NCBI GenBank assembly: GCA_021904315.1
Contig: CM038924.1
Span: 12,264,026 to 12,328,025, forward strand
Direction: 5' to 3'
From: Sphagnum magellanicum
Taxonomy: Eukaryota; Streptophyta; Sphagnopsida; Sphagnales; Sphagnaceae
DNA: 64,000 nt
In this document: piece by piece, positions 11,136-24,279 of the stretch
Position numbering within the stretch: the stretch's first letter is position 1
How the letters are laid out: each line of letters begins with the position of its first letter
Notes under the pieces: generated by a model
Databases searched by the model: none
Told to the model about the DNA's origin: nothing
Seen by the model: only the letters and a program-made list of their open reading frames with translations
Translations under genes and position numbers: made by a program

Positions 11136-13780
11136 ATGATGAATGGTGTTTTTTGGGGATGTTAAGATTGAAGGATCTCCAATGATCCTGTAACTCCAAA
11201 TGTGATCCTAAGTTTAATGTAATTTTTCATATAGAAATGATTATCTTACAAAGTTTTTATTACAGACATTAATAGAATAAATCAACAATTGTGCACTTTT
11301 TGGTAATGTCAAGACTAAAAGATTTCCAATCTTGTAATTTTAAAATGTCATTCGAATTTACATGCATTTTTTTACATTGAAGTAATCAAAATAGCACCAT
11401 TGACATCCACAACAATTTGATTCAGTAGTAAAGAAACTTATCTATACATTCATGGAAATCACTATAATCACTTATTTGAAAGCTAGACCATTTGCATTAT
11501 GTACAATTAAAATCATCACAACAATCGTCATTAGAGATATGTATCTTCTGTATTTCATTTATGTTCATCTTCAACCCAAATGCAAGTACACTACAATAGA
11601 GAATAGGGATTTTCAACCAATGAAGATGAACTCTAAAATAAAAAGTAACACTTCAACTGATGCCAATGAAGGCCAAGATGAAATTCGGCTGCCACCATTG
11701 GAAGATGCAAAAGAACCTACTTCAAGGAATGCACCAAGGGTGAACAAAAGAAATGGGAAAAAACAGACCTACAACAAGCAAGAATGAAGATCATCCACTA
11801 CTGGACTACTTATTAGAAAACACAACATTAAAGAGGTGAAACAATTTCGTGATTATAAATGCAAAAGATTTGACAACGTTGTTTGTTGTTGCAATGTGCT
11901 TTCATTTCACTCCACCTCACTCATCTCCTAATTAGCAAAAGGACATTAAAATGCAAAAACCATATCCCATTCCCAAGGTTTGCATTGGGTTATGCACTCC
12001 TTTTGCTTGCAGTAAAACTGAAGCAAGAAGTTTAAACCAAAGTGGTTCAAATTCCTCTCAATCTCTAAGCCTCACACTGGGAATTGCCATAAGATAGTTG
12101 CGTGCTGGAGCTTCACGTTGGGAACCACCAACCTTGCAAGACATTTGTGCACTAGAAATCAAAGAGGGGAGTGGGAATCGAGTTTGAAAAAACTCGATCC
12201 GTGCACAAAGAAGAGATGGAATGGGGAGGAAAAATTGGGTTGGTGACGAAAAACCCATTCGTGAAAATTTAACGAGCGAAAAGGAGATGGAAGGGGGAAG
12301 GGGTAGGGGGTTTTTGGGTTGGTGCTGCATGGGAGAGGCTAATTTAGGGTTTATCAAATCTTTGGGGTTTGGTAACCAAACATTGTTTTGCCAATTTGTA
12401 GGGTTTCAATCTCAACCATTGAATAAAGGTGTTAGTTTTTCAACAAACATGATTAGTGTGAGCATGAGATTGTTTGATGATAGGGTGGATTTGTAACATG
12501 TGTCAGTGCAACAATGTACATTGATAAGATTTCTATTGCTTGAACGAACATAGATAGAAAAAATGTTTGGTGACTTTTTGTTTTGGACAATGATACTGAG
12601 AACTTCCATAGGCCATATCTTTTGCATCTCTAGTCCAAATCCAACCATCTAAAGCACACTAAGTGCACCTCGAGCTCTTCTACAACTCATCTTTTGACTC
12701 CAGAGGCAACCCAGGTCTGCTTAGATCACAAAGTTCCTGTCTGTTTTGAAGAGTACTATGACCAAGCAGTTTACCCTATACCAAAATCAGTTATTTGAAA
12801 ATTTTGAGTATCAACAGGTAAGTGAATATGTAGCAAGATTGATAATTGAGAGATATATGTCCCTCATTCTAGGAACCGTTCAACATTGGTCAAGACCCAC
12901 CACAAGCCTCAGATCCTACCTCAAGAATTGGACCCGGACTTGACCCAGGAGAAAACTAGGGTTCAAGTAGACCAAGCATAAGGTACTATTCCCCAAGTTC
13001 AAACTCCCACCCCCTTCATAACGGAGATTGTCCCAACCACTAGCCCATCAAGTGTTTTTTTGAACATTTGGTGCTTCTTGTTTACTTAAACTTAAATGTC
13101 AAAATTATGCAATACTACAAGTAGGGCTACCAAACCCCTCTTGTTACATTTTTTTTTATCTTTTTTTATTTCTTCCTTATGATTAAGTTTCTTTTTCTCA
13201 TTACTATATTTTTTGTTAGTATGTTGGTAAAATAATAGGGTTTCAGGTAGGGTCTTATGTAAGGCTTAAATAGGCTCTTAAGTCTAAGTTTTGAAACCCT
13301 AAAACTTGAAATTGGTCTTGAACTCAAAATCAACAAATCTTATAAAGACTAGAATCATCAAATTCAGGAACTAACGATTTAGAAATTAGATCCTCAAAAC
13401 GAAGGGGTTTTACTTTCTGAAAATTTTCCCAGATCCAGGTCTTGTATTTTTTTTAAAATCTAGAACTGGACTGAAGAGTTCTTCTAAAATCTAAGAATCC
13501 CAAAATTCATTTAAATTGCTTCTAAATATTATAAATATCCCATGATTAGACTAAATCAAGGTCATAAAGTAACATGTCTTGGGTTTAATATGGTCACTAG
13601 GACGCTTCACTTACGAAGGTTAGACTGTGGAGGTGCTGGTTCACCGTGGCCAACCAGCACCAACACTGTTACCTTCACATTTTTGAGGGAGCCCTCTTAT
13701 GTGCTATAGTTTACAAAAAGCATTGTTAAAATTGAACTTGGTGACCCTGATTTAGCCCAAGAAAATTTTGGGGTTTTTGT
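11136..13780. other. Intergenic, no supported gene
   Basis: Contains an open frame of 111 codons at 11452-11787 whose C-terminal half is polar and could be a transposon remnant, but I recognise no motif. The rest shows no coding signal. Confidence 0.45.
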
Positions 13781-13849
13781 CATGGTACAAGTGCAGGTGC
13801 TGGCTCATCCAAGGCACGGTTGCCCCCTCCCCCCCCCCCCGCCCCCCAC
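13781..13849 (+). repeat. Dispersed motif copy 2 followed by a C-rich tract
   Basis: 13781-13814 is a copy of the motif at 4348-4382. 13821-13849 is almost pure C with a few T, G and A interruptions. Confidence 0.5.
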
Positions 13850-16800
13850 CGGCCCAGCCTCCGGCCCAGGGTTGTTAATAGGAGGCAAGTGTGTACCTTG
13901 AAAAGGTTGCAAACTAGATGAAATTATGATAGATTGGCTACTTGACAAAAGTACACAAAACTTGGCAACTGAAAAGGCCACTAAGAAAATCCACAGAAAC
14001 GATGCTCTCGGTTGGTAGATTACTCCAAGCTCCCATGCAACACAACTTTTATAAACCCTGTTGCCCGTCATCCGTGTGTAACGCCACTGTCATTAGTGTG
14101 ATGATGGGCTTGTCTCTTTACATAAGGCAAAGAGAATTGGAGGTTTAGAATCTCTCCACGTTTTCAAAGATCCTTTTTGGTGCATGGAACCCAAACCCCA
14201 CCGTGTGGCAAGCCTCCCATGGCAATCCTGCCTTGGAAGTAAAGACTGGGAAATGAAACTAGCTTTTTCTTCAGCTCAGAGGTTTTGAAACCTGCTGCCC
14301 TGTTCTTCATACTTAAGGAAAAAGTCATACAATGTTTGTGTGGTGATATCTCACATCCTCAGGCTAGACTTATTGGAAAATGATGAGTAGGTTGTTATGC
14401 CCAGCCTACAGATCTTTCCATCTCCCAAATGATGATAAAGAACCCAAAGGGCCAGGGGCGAGGGCTTCGTAGCCTGGCTGATGGCCAATGCTTCTATTTT
14501 TTATTTTTATTTCTTTGGCCAATGATGATGAACAGCAGTGGTCAGAACATTTTGATCTGTGTTGTCTTCTTATTTGTTTCATGTTTGATTTCCCAGAGTA
14601 CACCATCCATGCATTGGGTCCCATTAGGAGAGCCTGCCTGATAACCGACTCCACTCATCAGTAGTGAGTACTAGTACCCCCTTGTGAAGCAGCCTGATGC
14701 TTAGTGTGCCAGTTCCATTTGGGTCAGGATTCCTTTTGTGATCTACCCAAACGGGCAATCATCCACAAGAAGTTTTAGCTAAATCTAGCTATAGATCATA
14801 CATGAAAGTAAAAATTTGTAAGAATTCTTTAACAATTTGCTGTCTGCTAAAACCTGTTGTAGAAATCTGGTGCATTCTTTTCACAAAATTTTTTTGTATG
14901 TGTTAAAATCATAAGTTTTCAGGTCGAAAAATTGCAAAAATTGAAACCCCCGCACCCCCACCCTGCCAAACAAAAACATTGATTTGGGTTCATGATGCTG
15001 GTTAGAGAGTACAATTTCTATATTCCTGGCATAAACATTTATTGTATTTAATTTTATCTTGATTCCAAATTCTCCAACAACCTACCTCCCTCCAACCACC
15101 TCTTTGAATCATTTTACAATTTTGGGTCCTTCAGGGTATTTCTGGGTTATGCTGCACTGGGACTATAGTACTGATGATTCCTTGTGTTCTGCCTTGCAAA
15201 ATAGTTATTTCTCACCAAACTAAAAGCACTTCTCATGGAGCCCTCTATACGAAAGTTATCCATAAACTAGGTCGCTAGGCTGCCGTGGGGACCAAAACCC
15301 CAGTTTGGCTGGGTTCAAAACAATAAACTGCATTCCCCACTCAACAAATGAAAGTAATGGCAGACTAAACTTCGATTTTCACCAACATCGGTGGTCCGGG
15401 TAGTTTGGTCCTTAGCTATTCCGTCGAACCTTTTGCTCTTTCATATGAGATTTGCATTCTATTTTAGTGTTGAACCTGCAGTGTTTTCCTTCTGAGCTTG
15501 AAGTGAGCATTTAGTAGTAAGGTTGTGAATTGTTGAGGAGACAAGGAAAGGGAGAGCCACTTGAGAGAGAGGTGGCCTAAAGGAGAGCAAAAAGAGAGAA
15601 GCAAAGAGACTTGAGAGAGTTTGCTCTCATACTTAGTTTTGGGGTTTCCGTGTGACTGACAAAAGGATAGCAGAAAACTGGGTATGAAACAGAAAAGAGA
15701 GGACCAAAATGGGAATGAATTTAAGGATTATTGTCAGTATCTCCTCAGGAACTGGGTATTCTGTAGGCTTCCCAGGTGTGAATGAAGAAGAGGTTGGTTT
15801 CTGCGGGATTAGACCCAGAACCTTCCTGGATTGAGTAAATGAGCATAACTTATAAGGAAGCCTGCTCTGCATGATGAGTATCTGAGTCAAGAAGGTCAGG
15901 CTCAGAGGAACACTACATGTTGTGTTGTAGTGGAGTCAACACATGTGCACACATGGAGAGTTGAACAAATCTAGGGAAAACACAAAACAGCAAGAGCTAT
16001 GCAATGGTGTGAAATTATTTTCTTTTGTACAGTACACAGCAGACATCCAAGAAATCCAAGGGGGGAACACCAACTCCAATGTACTGTATGTGCTAGCGGC
16101 AAAACTTTCCAACCTGAGTGACAAAACTAGGCAAAACACTCGTGCAACATAGTACTCAAGTGCGGTCCACTCCCACATATTGGCTTTTTTTTGTCTGCAA
16201 AGATGATAGTTGCTTGCTTCACAATATGGCTATTGCGAGGTTCTCAAGTTTTATTTCATGGGAAGGCACTCAAACTTCTGGGACATGTAAAAGTGAAAAT
16301 CCAAGAACAAAATGAAACATGATCATGGGTAGATGGACCCAATTAGGTACCCCGTGCATAAATGCATGCCTTTTTCACCCAGCTTTTTGTATGTACTACC
16401 AGAGTGTATGCACCAAATATATTGCTTCACCAAAAAATGCTTTTCCCCAAGGCTTGACAAAAAAGATGCACACTTGTAGGGTCACTGCACCGACATTAGA
16501 CAGACAGGTGGAGGTGGATCCATATAGTTTGAAATGGTCTTTCAGGAGGAAAAGAGTTTATAGGTATATATTAGTGATGAGGGGTCCACATTGTTGGGAC
16601 TTTTTATTTCAAAGGCTGGCTGGCAGTCTGGACAGAGAGAAGTCCTTGCAGTAATCCTGCAAAATGCCTATTAGTGCAGACTACACTTTGCTCACAATTC
16701 ACATGTTGACTATCTGGTTGCAGCCCCCACCCCCCTCCCTCCCTCCTCCTGCAATAAGGCTGTGCATGGGCGGTCCATCAGATGAGTTTTGGGACATGCG

Positions 16801-17018
16801 CCTGGGGACTACGCGACCTTCCCAAGATTGACAACTAGATTCGTCGAGAAGTCATTCTTTCTCCGAGCAGTAACTCCCTAAATAGTGTTCATCTTTTTTC
16901 TCTTTCTTTTGATTCTAACTAGTGAACCTGTTCTGTTGAACAAACTTCCATTGCCCCATTCCCCTGCTCGCACCCATCTTCTCCTTCAGATTGGAGCCAA
17001 CTGCCACCGACATACACA

Positions 17019-17021
<3 letters not shown>
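13850..17021. other. Intergenic, no gene seen
   Basis: GC content is higher than to the right. A purine-rich GAGAGA stretch lies at about 15540-15620. No frame looks coding. Confidence 0.5.

Positions 17022-17052
<31 letters not shown>
17022..17052 (+). repeat. (AC)n microsatellite
   Basis: 31 bases of uninterrupted AC dinucleotides, preceded by a slightly imperfect extension from 17013. Confidence 0.95.
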
Positions 17053-17054
<2 letters not shown>

Positions 17055-19284
17055 GTTCGTCAATTATGATATCGATGTTCAATGGTCCATCTGAAGACAT
17101 GGTAAATCATGAGTACAACAATTGTTAGCTGACAATTCTTGAGTTTTGAGGACTTGACTGTGAATTCATCTCATCAGCAGCAATTGTTTCAGCTGCAGTC
17201 ATCACTCACTCACTCACTCCCTCATCAAGGCCACAAATTCAGTTCGGAATTGGCAATGGCATAAACCCTAAACAACTACTTACTACAAATGCAGGGCTTC
17301 CTTGCTTCTTTCATCTTTGTCTTCTAGATTCCTTTCTAATTACTTTGTTGGTGTTTGGTCAACTAACCTTCCCCACCCCCACCTACCTTGTTTATTTTTT
17401 TCAGCCCGTGGGGGTTTCAGAATTTGGACACCAGACCCAATTTTTTTTGGGGTCAATTTTGTGATGTAGGGTAAGTGCTGATGATCCATACAAATATTTA
17501 GCTAAATTTGGCTTCAACCTAAAAATATGAAAGTGACAAAATTTAAACGTCCTTCTCTATTTTTGGCTACCAACTTGAACCATGTAGAGAATTTTGGCTA
17601 TTGTTCCTTAATTTAGGTTGAATTCTGGCTGTTGAAAATATCAAAAAACACTTGATTTCAGCACTTTTTAAGTAGCAAAAGAAGGCTGACAGTCACAGTT
17701 TCTTACTGCCATTTCAAATGTACACACAGCAAAGTCCCTCTTTCCAATTGTTTCATTACTGTAAATCACTGTAAAATTTCTAGTGTATCTGAAGGGTACC
17801 TTATTGAGCAGAATTGCTCCTTGGCAAAGGGTTGGGCATTTTGAGAAGCTAAATGCCCGCACTAACTCCACAACCATTTGGCTTTTCCCCATGGTGCCCA
17901 GTGGATATGCGCTGGGTATTACAAGAAAAAGATTAAAATTAGATTTTCTGCCAGTGTTTTACATTGGGAAACCTTCTCAGACAAAGGCATTCCTGAAATA
18001 AGTGCACCTTGGGTCTGCCTTAGGCCGGCCCTAATTTAAGGAATGCCTGGCTCTTCAGGAATTATCCTACACAAATTGTATTGCTAGCATATTGAATGGT
18101 TCCAAAACCTGACACCCAGTTTCTGTCTGCCTTCTCCTATTGTAACTTGAGACCGAACTTTTTTTTTATCTTGGGGTATTTTTCTGGAAAATGAGAAAGA
18201 TGAGTGTCTTTGGGAGTTTCTAATTGCCAAAGTTCAAAATGTATTTTCAAAAATTTACCACATTCTACATGGGGTCCTACAAGGTAGCCACCAATACAGA
18301 AGGATGCTTAAGTATTTTTTACTTTCTAAGAATTTTTGTAGTGTAAGTGGAGGGCACTTTATCACAATTATTCCTCTGCCCCACTTCAGGGCGAGCTTTA
18401 CCAAAAAAACCTAGAGCCCCTGCTGTCTGAAGGTTGCATTGATTTTTATGGTGAGCTTTTTATGCCTCATAAAAGCTCACCAGTCAGAGCATTACCAAAA
18501 TTAGGCTTGCACTCCACTCAACTCTTGCCTGGGAAAGGACATTAAATTTCATAATGCCTTGCCCCTTGGGCTTTACCTTACACATATTTTGTTTATAACC
18601 AAATTGGGTTAAATCATCTTATGGATGATCACCACCCATGCTACATCACAAAATTGAGAAAAAAACAATAGAGCTAAGTAAGTTAGTACTCCCCCAAATT
18701 AAGCATCAAACCACCATCAACACTCAACTTGACTCACAAATGTGAACAAATGATTGGATTTTGTAAGCTGAAGATTTGGTCAAAGACAGATTTGGAAGTC
18801 TATGAAGATAATAAATATAATAATCCTACTTTCCCTTGCCTTAGTATGAAGTTGTAGGAATAGGGAACCAAAAAAAAGCACTGACAAATATCTTGTCAGT
18901 TGTCTAGCTATTTGCAGGATTATAGTCAGGAAGGGCAATTATATAGTAGCAGACTAAAACACCAAAGTTGAGATTAGGTCAGGTGATTAGGATGTTTGTG
19001 CATTGATTCTCAGGTTGTGCTGGGGTGTTTCTTCCTTCACTGCTCTTGTGTAAACTTTTTATACCTCTCTCCAGTGCCATGTCATGGAATTGTTGTGGAA
19101 ACACAGTTGACAATCTTGCCATGTTTCTGTGCCCTTTTCTTTTTGGGGAAGACAGCATTCCAGTACTACTACTGTCCAGGAGCTGGCTAAACAAACATTA
19201 GACCTAATTGACTTTCAATTTTAGTTGACAGAGCATTGAACCGACATCATGGGTCCTCCTGGGCCCTGGGGTAGGAGTCACTGG
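17053..19284. other. Intergenic with a dispersed repeat also found near 48.3-48.6 kb
   Basis: Segments at about 18590-18690 resemble 48430-48510 (shared ATCTTATGGATG and CTACATCACAAA blocks), and about 18170-18250 resembles 48320-48400. Both are probably pieces of one decayed element. No gene seen. Confidence 0.4.
18450..18481. repeat. Short perfect-stem hairpin
   Basis: GGTGAGCTTTTTATG at 18450-18464 pairs with CATAAAAGCTCACC at 18468-18481, with one extra T in the left arm and a 3-base loop. Confidence 0.6.
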
Positions 19285-20030
19285 CCTTGGGTGAAACAGC
19301 ACCACCTACACTGGTAGTACCATGGTAGAAACCAGTGTTGGGCTGTTCTTTAATTTTGTGAAGAATCTCTGCTTCTGGTTTTAAAAGTAAATTAAAAAAG
19401 TTCCAGTTCGGGGTTTTACATATTTTTGGAACTGGAATGATCCCAGTTCCAGATCTGGTTCTTCAAACAAAATCAATTGCTGTTCCAGTTTTGGTTCTGA
19501 AAATCAGACTCGGTTTTGGTTCAATTCTTCGCAACCCAAATGGGAAGAGGTCATTAGCTACTGGTTAACATTCAGTTATTCCCCAGTTATAGTCTTTTCT
19601 TTTCAAGAACTTTTCCTTTCAAAACTCTCTGTTCCAGTTTCAGTTCCACACAATAAACAGAACCAGGTACCCAGCTCTCAGTCTGATTCCACTGGTTCCA
19701 GTTGTGATTTCAATTCTGAAAATCAGACCCAGTTCCGGTTCGATTTTAACTAACAGGAACCAAGACTAGTTCTAACCAGTGTTGGCCAATTCTCCCGTTC
19801 CAGGAGGACCTCTCAGTTCCAGTTCATAACATTTTCGAAGGGATTGATTTTGGTTTGGTTTTGGTTTTTGTTTTTTTCAAATATGGGATTCAATTTTGGT
19901 TCTAGTTTTTTTAGTAAGGGGCAATTTCGGTTTCAGTTTTTCTTTTTATCTTCAAGTTAAGCCAGTTTTGATTCTCAGTTCCATAACCCCCAATTCCGAG
20001 TAACTTCCAATTTCAGTTCCAACATTCAAA
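19285..20030 (+). repeat. GGTTCC/AGTTCC-rich degenerate repeat
   Basis: Begins with an inverted copy of the motif at 4348. It then carries dozens of variants of CAGTTCCAGTTC and GGTTCTGGTT, a decayed short tandem repeat. No coding frame survives. Confidence 0.6.
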
Positions 20031-20289
20031 ATATTAATGGAATATACAAAAAATAATAATAATTAACCTTTTATTCAAAAAAGAAGAAGAATGATTAACA
20101 TGTTTTTAAATCCTAAACTAATACAAACTAGCCTATTTCTAAACCCTAATCTACACTAAATGTCTTTCAAGGATCAAATTTTTTTCTTTTTTCTTTTGTC
20201 ATTGCCATGTGGTTCCATGTCTAGGGTTTTCAAAATTGTAGCTAGCACCTTGAATGGCCTATTGTCACCCTTGAAGACCCCCAATTCTA

Positions 20290-20470
20290 CCCCATTTCAA
20301 ATATGGGATTCAATTCTACCCCAATAATCCCTATTTCAGACCACAAAAAATTCCATTATTTAGCCCCAAAAAACCCTATTACAGCCCCCATAAACCCTAT
20401 TTCAAACCCCCAAAATACCTTAATTCAGCCTCAAGTTTCAAACCCCAAAAACCCTAATTCAAGGTGAAAG
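20290..20470 (+). repeat. Degenerate 21-25 bp minisatellite (CCCTATTTCAGCCCCCAAAA type)
   Basis: About six to seven units with the pattern CCCTATTTCA plus CCCCCAAAAA. The CCCTAA-like core recalls plant telomere repeats, but the spacing is too irregular to call it telomeric. Confidence 0.55.
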
Positions 20471-21524
20471 AAAATTCTAAACATTGTGACATTATTTAAA
20501 AGAAAACCCTAACATGAATCCTAGCAATTTTTGAAGGGTTCATCATATCCTAATGTTTGGGTTTAGAAGCACTAAACTCCATTGCCCCATTGTTCCATTG
20601 CACCAAAATCTATAGCAAGGGAAAAAAAAATTAATTAAAACATTTCCTCCAACTTGAGGAGCCCAATTTTATCAATCAATTCATCATTTTCTTCCATCAT
20701 CTCATCTTCCATTTTCATGGATTCATTGACACTAACACGGGCATCATCTAACTAGTTTTCGTTTGTGCTTATAAGCAACTCAAAAATTTCAATGTGTAAT
20801 CAAGAACATTGTGCTAGTTATTTGCAAAGCTCTAACATTTAATCTTGGGTAAAAGCACAATCAAAGGAGCCACCCAAGTGAATGGACATTCCTTAAAATT
20901 ACATTTTTGTATGTTTGAAAAATCACAAATGAAGTATAATAATTTGAATTGTCATAAATTTTTTGGAATATTTTTCATTAATTGTAATATTTACATGCTC
21001 AAAGTTTGACACAAATCAAAAAAAAAAAATGCATGTTCAAAACATTCAAACCTTGAAAGTGGACAATCCTTGTTTTTTTCAAACATCTTTTTTTTTTACC
21101 AAATGTGCACCATTCCTTTTGAAAATTGGAGAGAATTTTAACATTGATGATTAGAAAGGAAAAAGGACTTGATGAAAATTGTTTTTATAATTGATTTGAA
21201 CACATTTGGTTCAAAAATCTTTTTGACCTTGAAAATTATGGATTTTGAAAATGTGCCTTTAACAAACATTGTTCATGTTTATGTGATAGAAGGCATGAAT
21301 GCATAATATACATGATATAAAATCAATTTGTAGTCACAATGTATTTATATCTAAAATGCAATGTTAAAGGGGTACCCTAAATACAAATTTTAAACTTATA
21401 AACCAACACAAAAATGACACATGTCATGTGCAATCCTACTTAGAAAATAATTTTTACCTTGGTGCCCCTAGCTTCTTTGACCATGTTTTCACCCTCTTGT
21501 TGTTTTGTTCTACTAGTTATTAGT
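20471..21524. other. Intergenic, no gene seen
   Basis: AT-rich, without a coding frame or clear repeat structure. Confidence 0.5.
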
Positions 21525-22137
21525 GGGTAGATGCAAGGTAAAGTGGCTCACAACCTTGAAAATAAATGTTTGACAGGTTTTATTGGGTCAAAGACTAACC
21601 AAACCAAAAAACCCTTCAATTTTCATGTTATTTTTCAGAAATAATGCATACCCTATTAGAGGCCCTTATTATATGTTTATTTATAAAAAACTAGTTTAGG
21701 AAACCCAATTTGAGGTAGCTATTGACTTTATGAAATTTAAGGACTTTCATGTCATTTAAAAATCCATATCAAAAATTCTTCAAATCATATGATGTCAATC
21801 TTTCAAACTTGTGTTTTAAAAAAAAAGACTCGTCATATTCCAATTCCCTATATAACATACTATGAATATTTCAATCGTTTCAAAGTTCATATACAAAAAC
21901 TATTGCTAATCGGCAAGTCCAAAACTTTGACTTTTAGAGTCCATAACACTTTTTACCTTAATGAGTTATGTAAAACAATTTATATCTTCATTTTTATAAT
22001 GAAGTTAACAATTTAAACCCAAGTACTTAAGATCAAATTGAAATATATGTGCATAGTAATGAAGATTCTAATCACAACACCCTTGTAGAATTTAACTTTT
22101 GACACAAAAAGTGAGCCACTTTACCTTGCATCTACCC
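21525..22137. mobile_element. Terminal-inverted-repeat non-autonomous DNA transposon, 613 bp
   Basis: The 27-base ends 21525-21551 and 22111-22137 are perfect inverted copies starting GGGTAGATGCAAGGTAAAG. TAGT stands directly outside both ends (21521-21524 and 22138-22141). A longer target duplication is not clear. The interior is AT-rich with no transposase. Superfamily not assigned. Confidence 0.75.
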
Positions 22138-22319
22138 TAGTAGTTGTGTAGCTCTAATAACTCTTTAATTCACTATGTTGCAGCTTTAATAATGTGTAGT
22201 CTTTAATGTTTTGTTGTGGTAGTTATTAATAGCTCTAAGCTTTTGCCATTTTTAGTGTTTTGTTTGAACCAATCTACTAGTTAGTTAACAATTTATTTTT
22301 ATTTGCAAGGCTACAAAAA

Positions 22320-23300
22320 TGGTGAAGGAAGTGGCTCAAAGGATTACTAAATGGTTCAAAACAAAAATGGGGCTTTTTACTAAAGGGTTAGACATCTAGA
22401 AGGAACTAAATGACTTTCATGCTTCACTTGAAGATTGTGAAGTCCCATGGGGCAAAAAGAAGTCTAATAATGATTTCAAATTTTAACTTTGCAATGATTC
22501 AAGTTTGGTTTTTAGAATCCATGAGTTGTGGCCATTAATTTATCAAAAACCTAAAATTATTAACAATACTATAACACTAATTTTGTTAACGAAATGCTTG
22601 CTAAAAAGAAAGGTTTTAAAATGGACTAGACTTGCTTTGTGCAACCCAAGCACAAGGCATGGGAAGAAGAAAGCACAAAACAAATCTTTAAAACCCACAA
22701 GCAACAACAACTCTAAAGGAAGAATTACCTATGGTTATTACTGGTCCTAATGGAATTAAAGCTAATAAAATGGTAGGCCATATCCAACACATCTTGAATG
22801 TTCCTAGAAAGTGGCTACTATCCAAACAAAATTGGGTAATTTGAAGTGTTAAAAGGATGAGTTGTTTACTAACATTAAGTTCTAATCTACCAAAGTCCAA
22901 CTTTGCATGGACAAGTTGAAGGATGTTATTGGTGACAATAATAATATGAAAGAATAATATGAAAAAGTTGAATTTGCACTTAATTTTATCAAAGGCAAAG
23001 TGAAATCATCAAAAGCACAAAGGTCAAAGTTTCAAAAAAAAGGTGTTAAATTAACATTGTTAGAGGTTCTCAAGGTGATTAGGATCTTGAACATGCTCGA
23101 GTTGAATGGGATGTCCAAAATGCAAAGTTTCTAAGGGTTGAAGAATGTTTGGAACATGCCGAAGGGCTTGTTACAAAATCAAAAAAACTTGCTTCTAAGG
23201 AGAAAGAATGCCTTGAATTGTTATCAGAATACCATACCTTTGATATGAAGATTGGCTCAAAAGCTTGGATCTTAAAATTATAAAACATCATTCAACTTTG
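22320..23300 (+). pseudogene. Unclassified coding remnant, probably transposon-derived
   Basis: Successive frames give coding-like stretches. One near 22320-22490 contains MVKEVAQRITKWFKTKMG. Another, near 23080-23280, is a charged helical stretch rich in Glu and Lys (for example KSKKLASKEKECLELL). Stops and frame changes separate them. The charged stretch could be a coiled coil. I do not recognise the family; it may be a retroelement or DNA-transposon accessory protein. Confidence 0.35.
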
Positions 23301-24274
23301 CATTCTCTTTTTGTAAATGGTGGTGGGAACATACTGATATGTTTTCCTTCTAGACCTATACCACACCCCATAACAAGGCCAAAAGAACCTTTATTCGGTT
23401 ACTAATTAACCTTTGCTCCATTTGTAACCATTTTTTTCATTGTTGCATGATATTTTGGTGGCTTCATCCACTTGCATGTACCACCTTTAGTGCATAGGGT
23501 TTCATATGCAAATGTCTTCAATGCGCGCAAATTCATCATGTGGCATGCATTTTCACCCTAAATGGTGTAAGAACATGGGTTTCAAATTGGTAGATGAAAA
23601 GCCTTTACCTACTCAACCCAAAGTTGGATCAAATGGTACAATTTTTCTATGTTCCTACTATTTTTACTAGTAATAAACAATTCAAGTTTTGTATTATCCT
23701 TTATTTGTTTGAAAATGTATAGTTCATGTTTGTGTTTATGGATGCAAAATTGAATGAAAAAAGTTTGGTGGATATTAGCTCTTCACAAAAGAGCTTGAAA
23801 GAAGGTGGATGTGAAGAAACCATTTCAAAAAGAGACCTACATTTAAAGAAACTAAAGAGGAAGATTTTTTTAATTCCAATGAATTAGAATAGTCAACCTA
23901 GAAGTTGAAAGTTGTTATAATTATCATCTTACTTCATAAACAACTTTGCACAACTAGCCTAATTAACCCCCTATAATCATCTTAAGGAATTTTTATGTTA
24001 CATATCAAACTTTAACTTTTGCTAGTCTCGAAGACCATGTTTTCGTAAACTTACATTGTAAATGTTTTCATTCATGGATTTTGAAACACATTGTCACAAC
24101 AATTTTGTTTGGTATATTCCTTGTTTGTTTGTTGAGATGTTTTGTTACAAGAATTGTTTTGTTTTTTAGCTACAAGACTAGTCTTATGTTCATTTCCCTT
24201 GGTCTAATCCTACACAGTCCTCAACTAACAAAAGACTTTTGTATAAGGACTATTTCAAGTTTAGAAATAAGAGA
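23301..24274. other. Intergenic, no clear gene
   Basis: AT-rich. The first 350 bases may continue the preceding remnant (Cys/His-rich short frames near 23480-23570), but no frame is sustained. Confidence 0.4.
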
Positions 24275-24279
24275 TATAA

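Noticed and set aside
16885..17100. Frames across the (AC)n repeat
   Set aside because: Thr-His or Cys-Val runs are products of the microsatellite.
20290..20470. Interstitial telomere tract
   Set aside because: CCCTAA-like cores recur at 21-25 base intervals with other sequence between them, unlike true 7-base telomere repeats.
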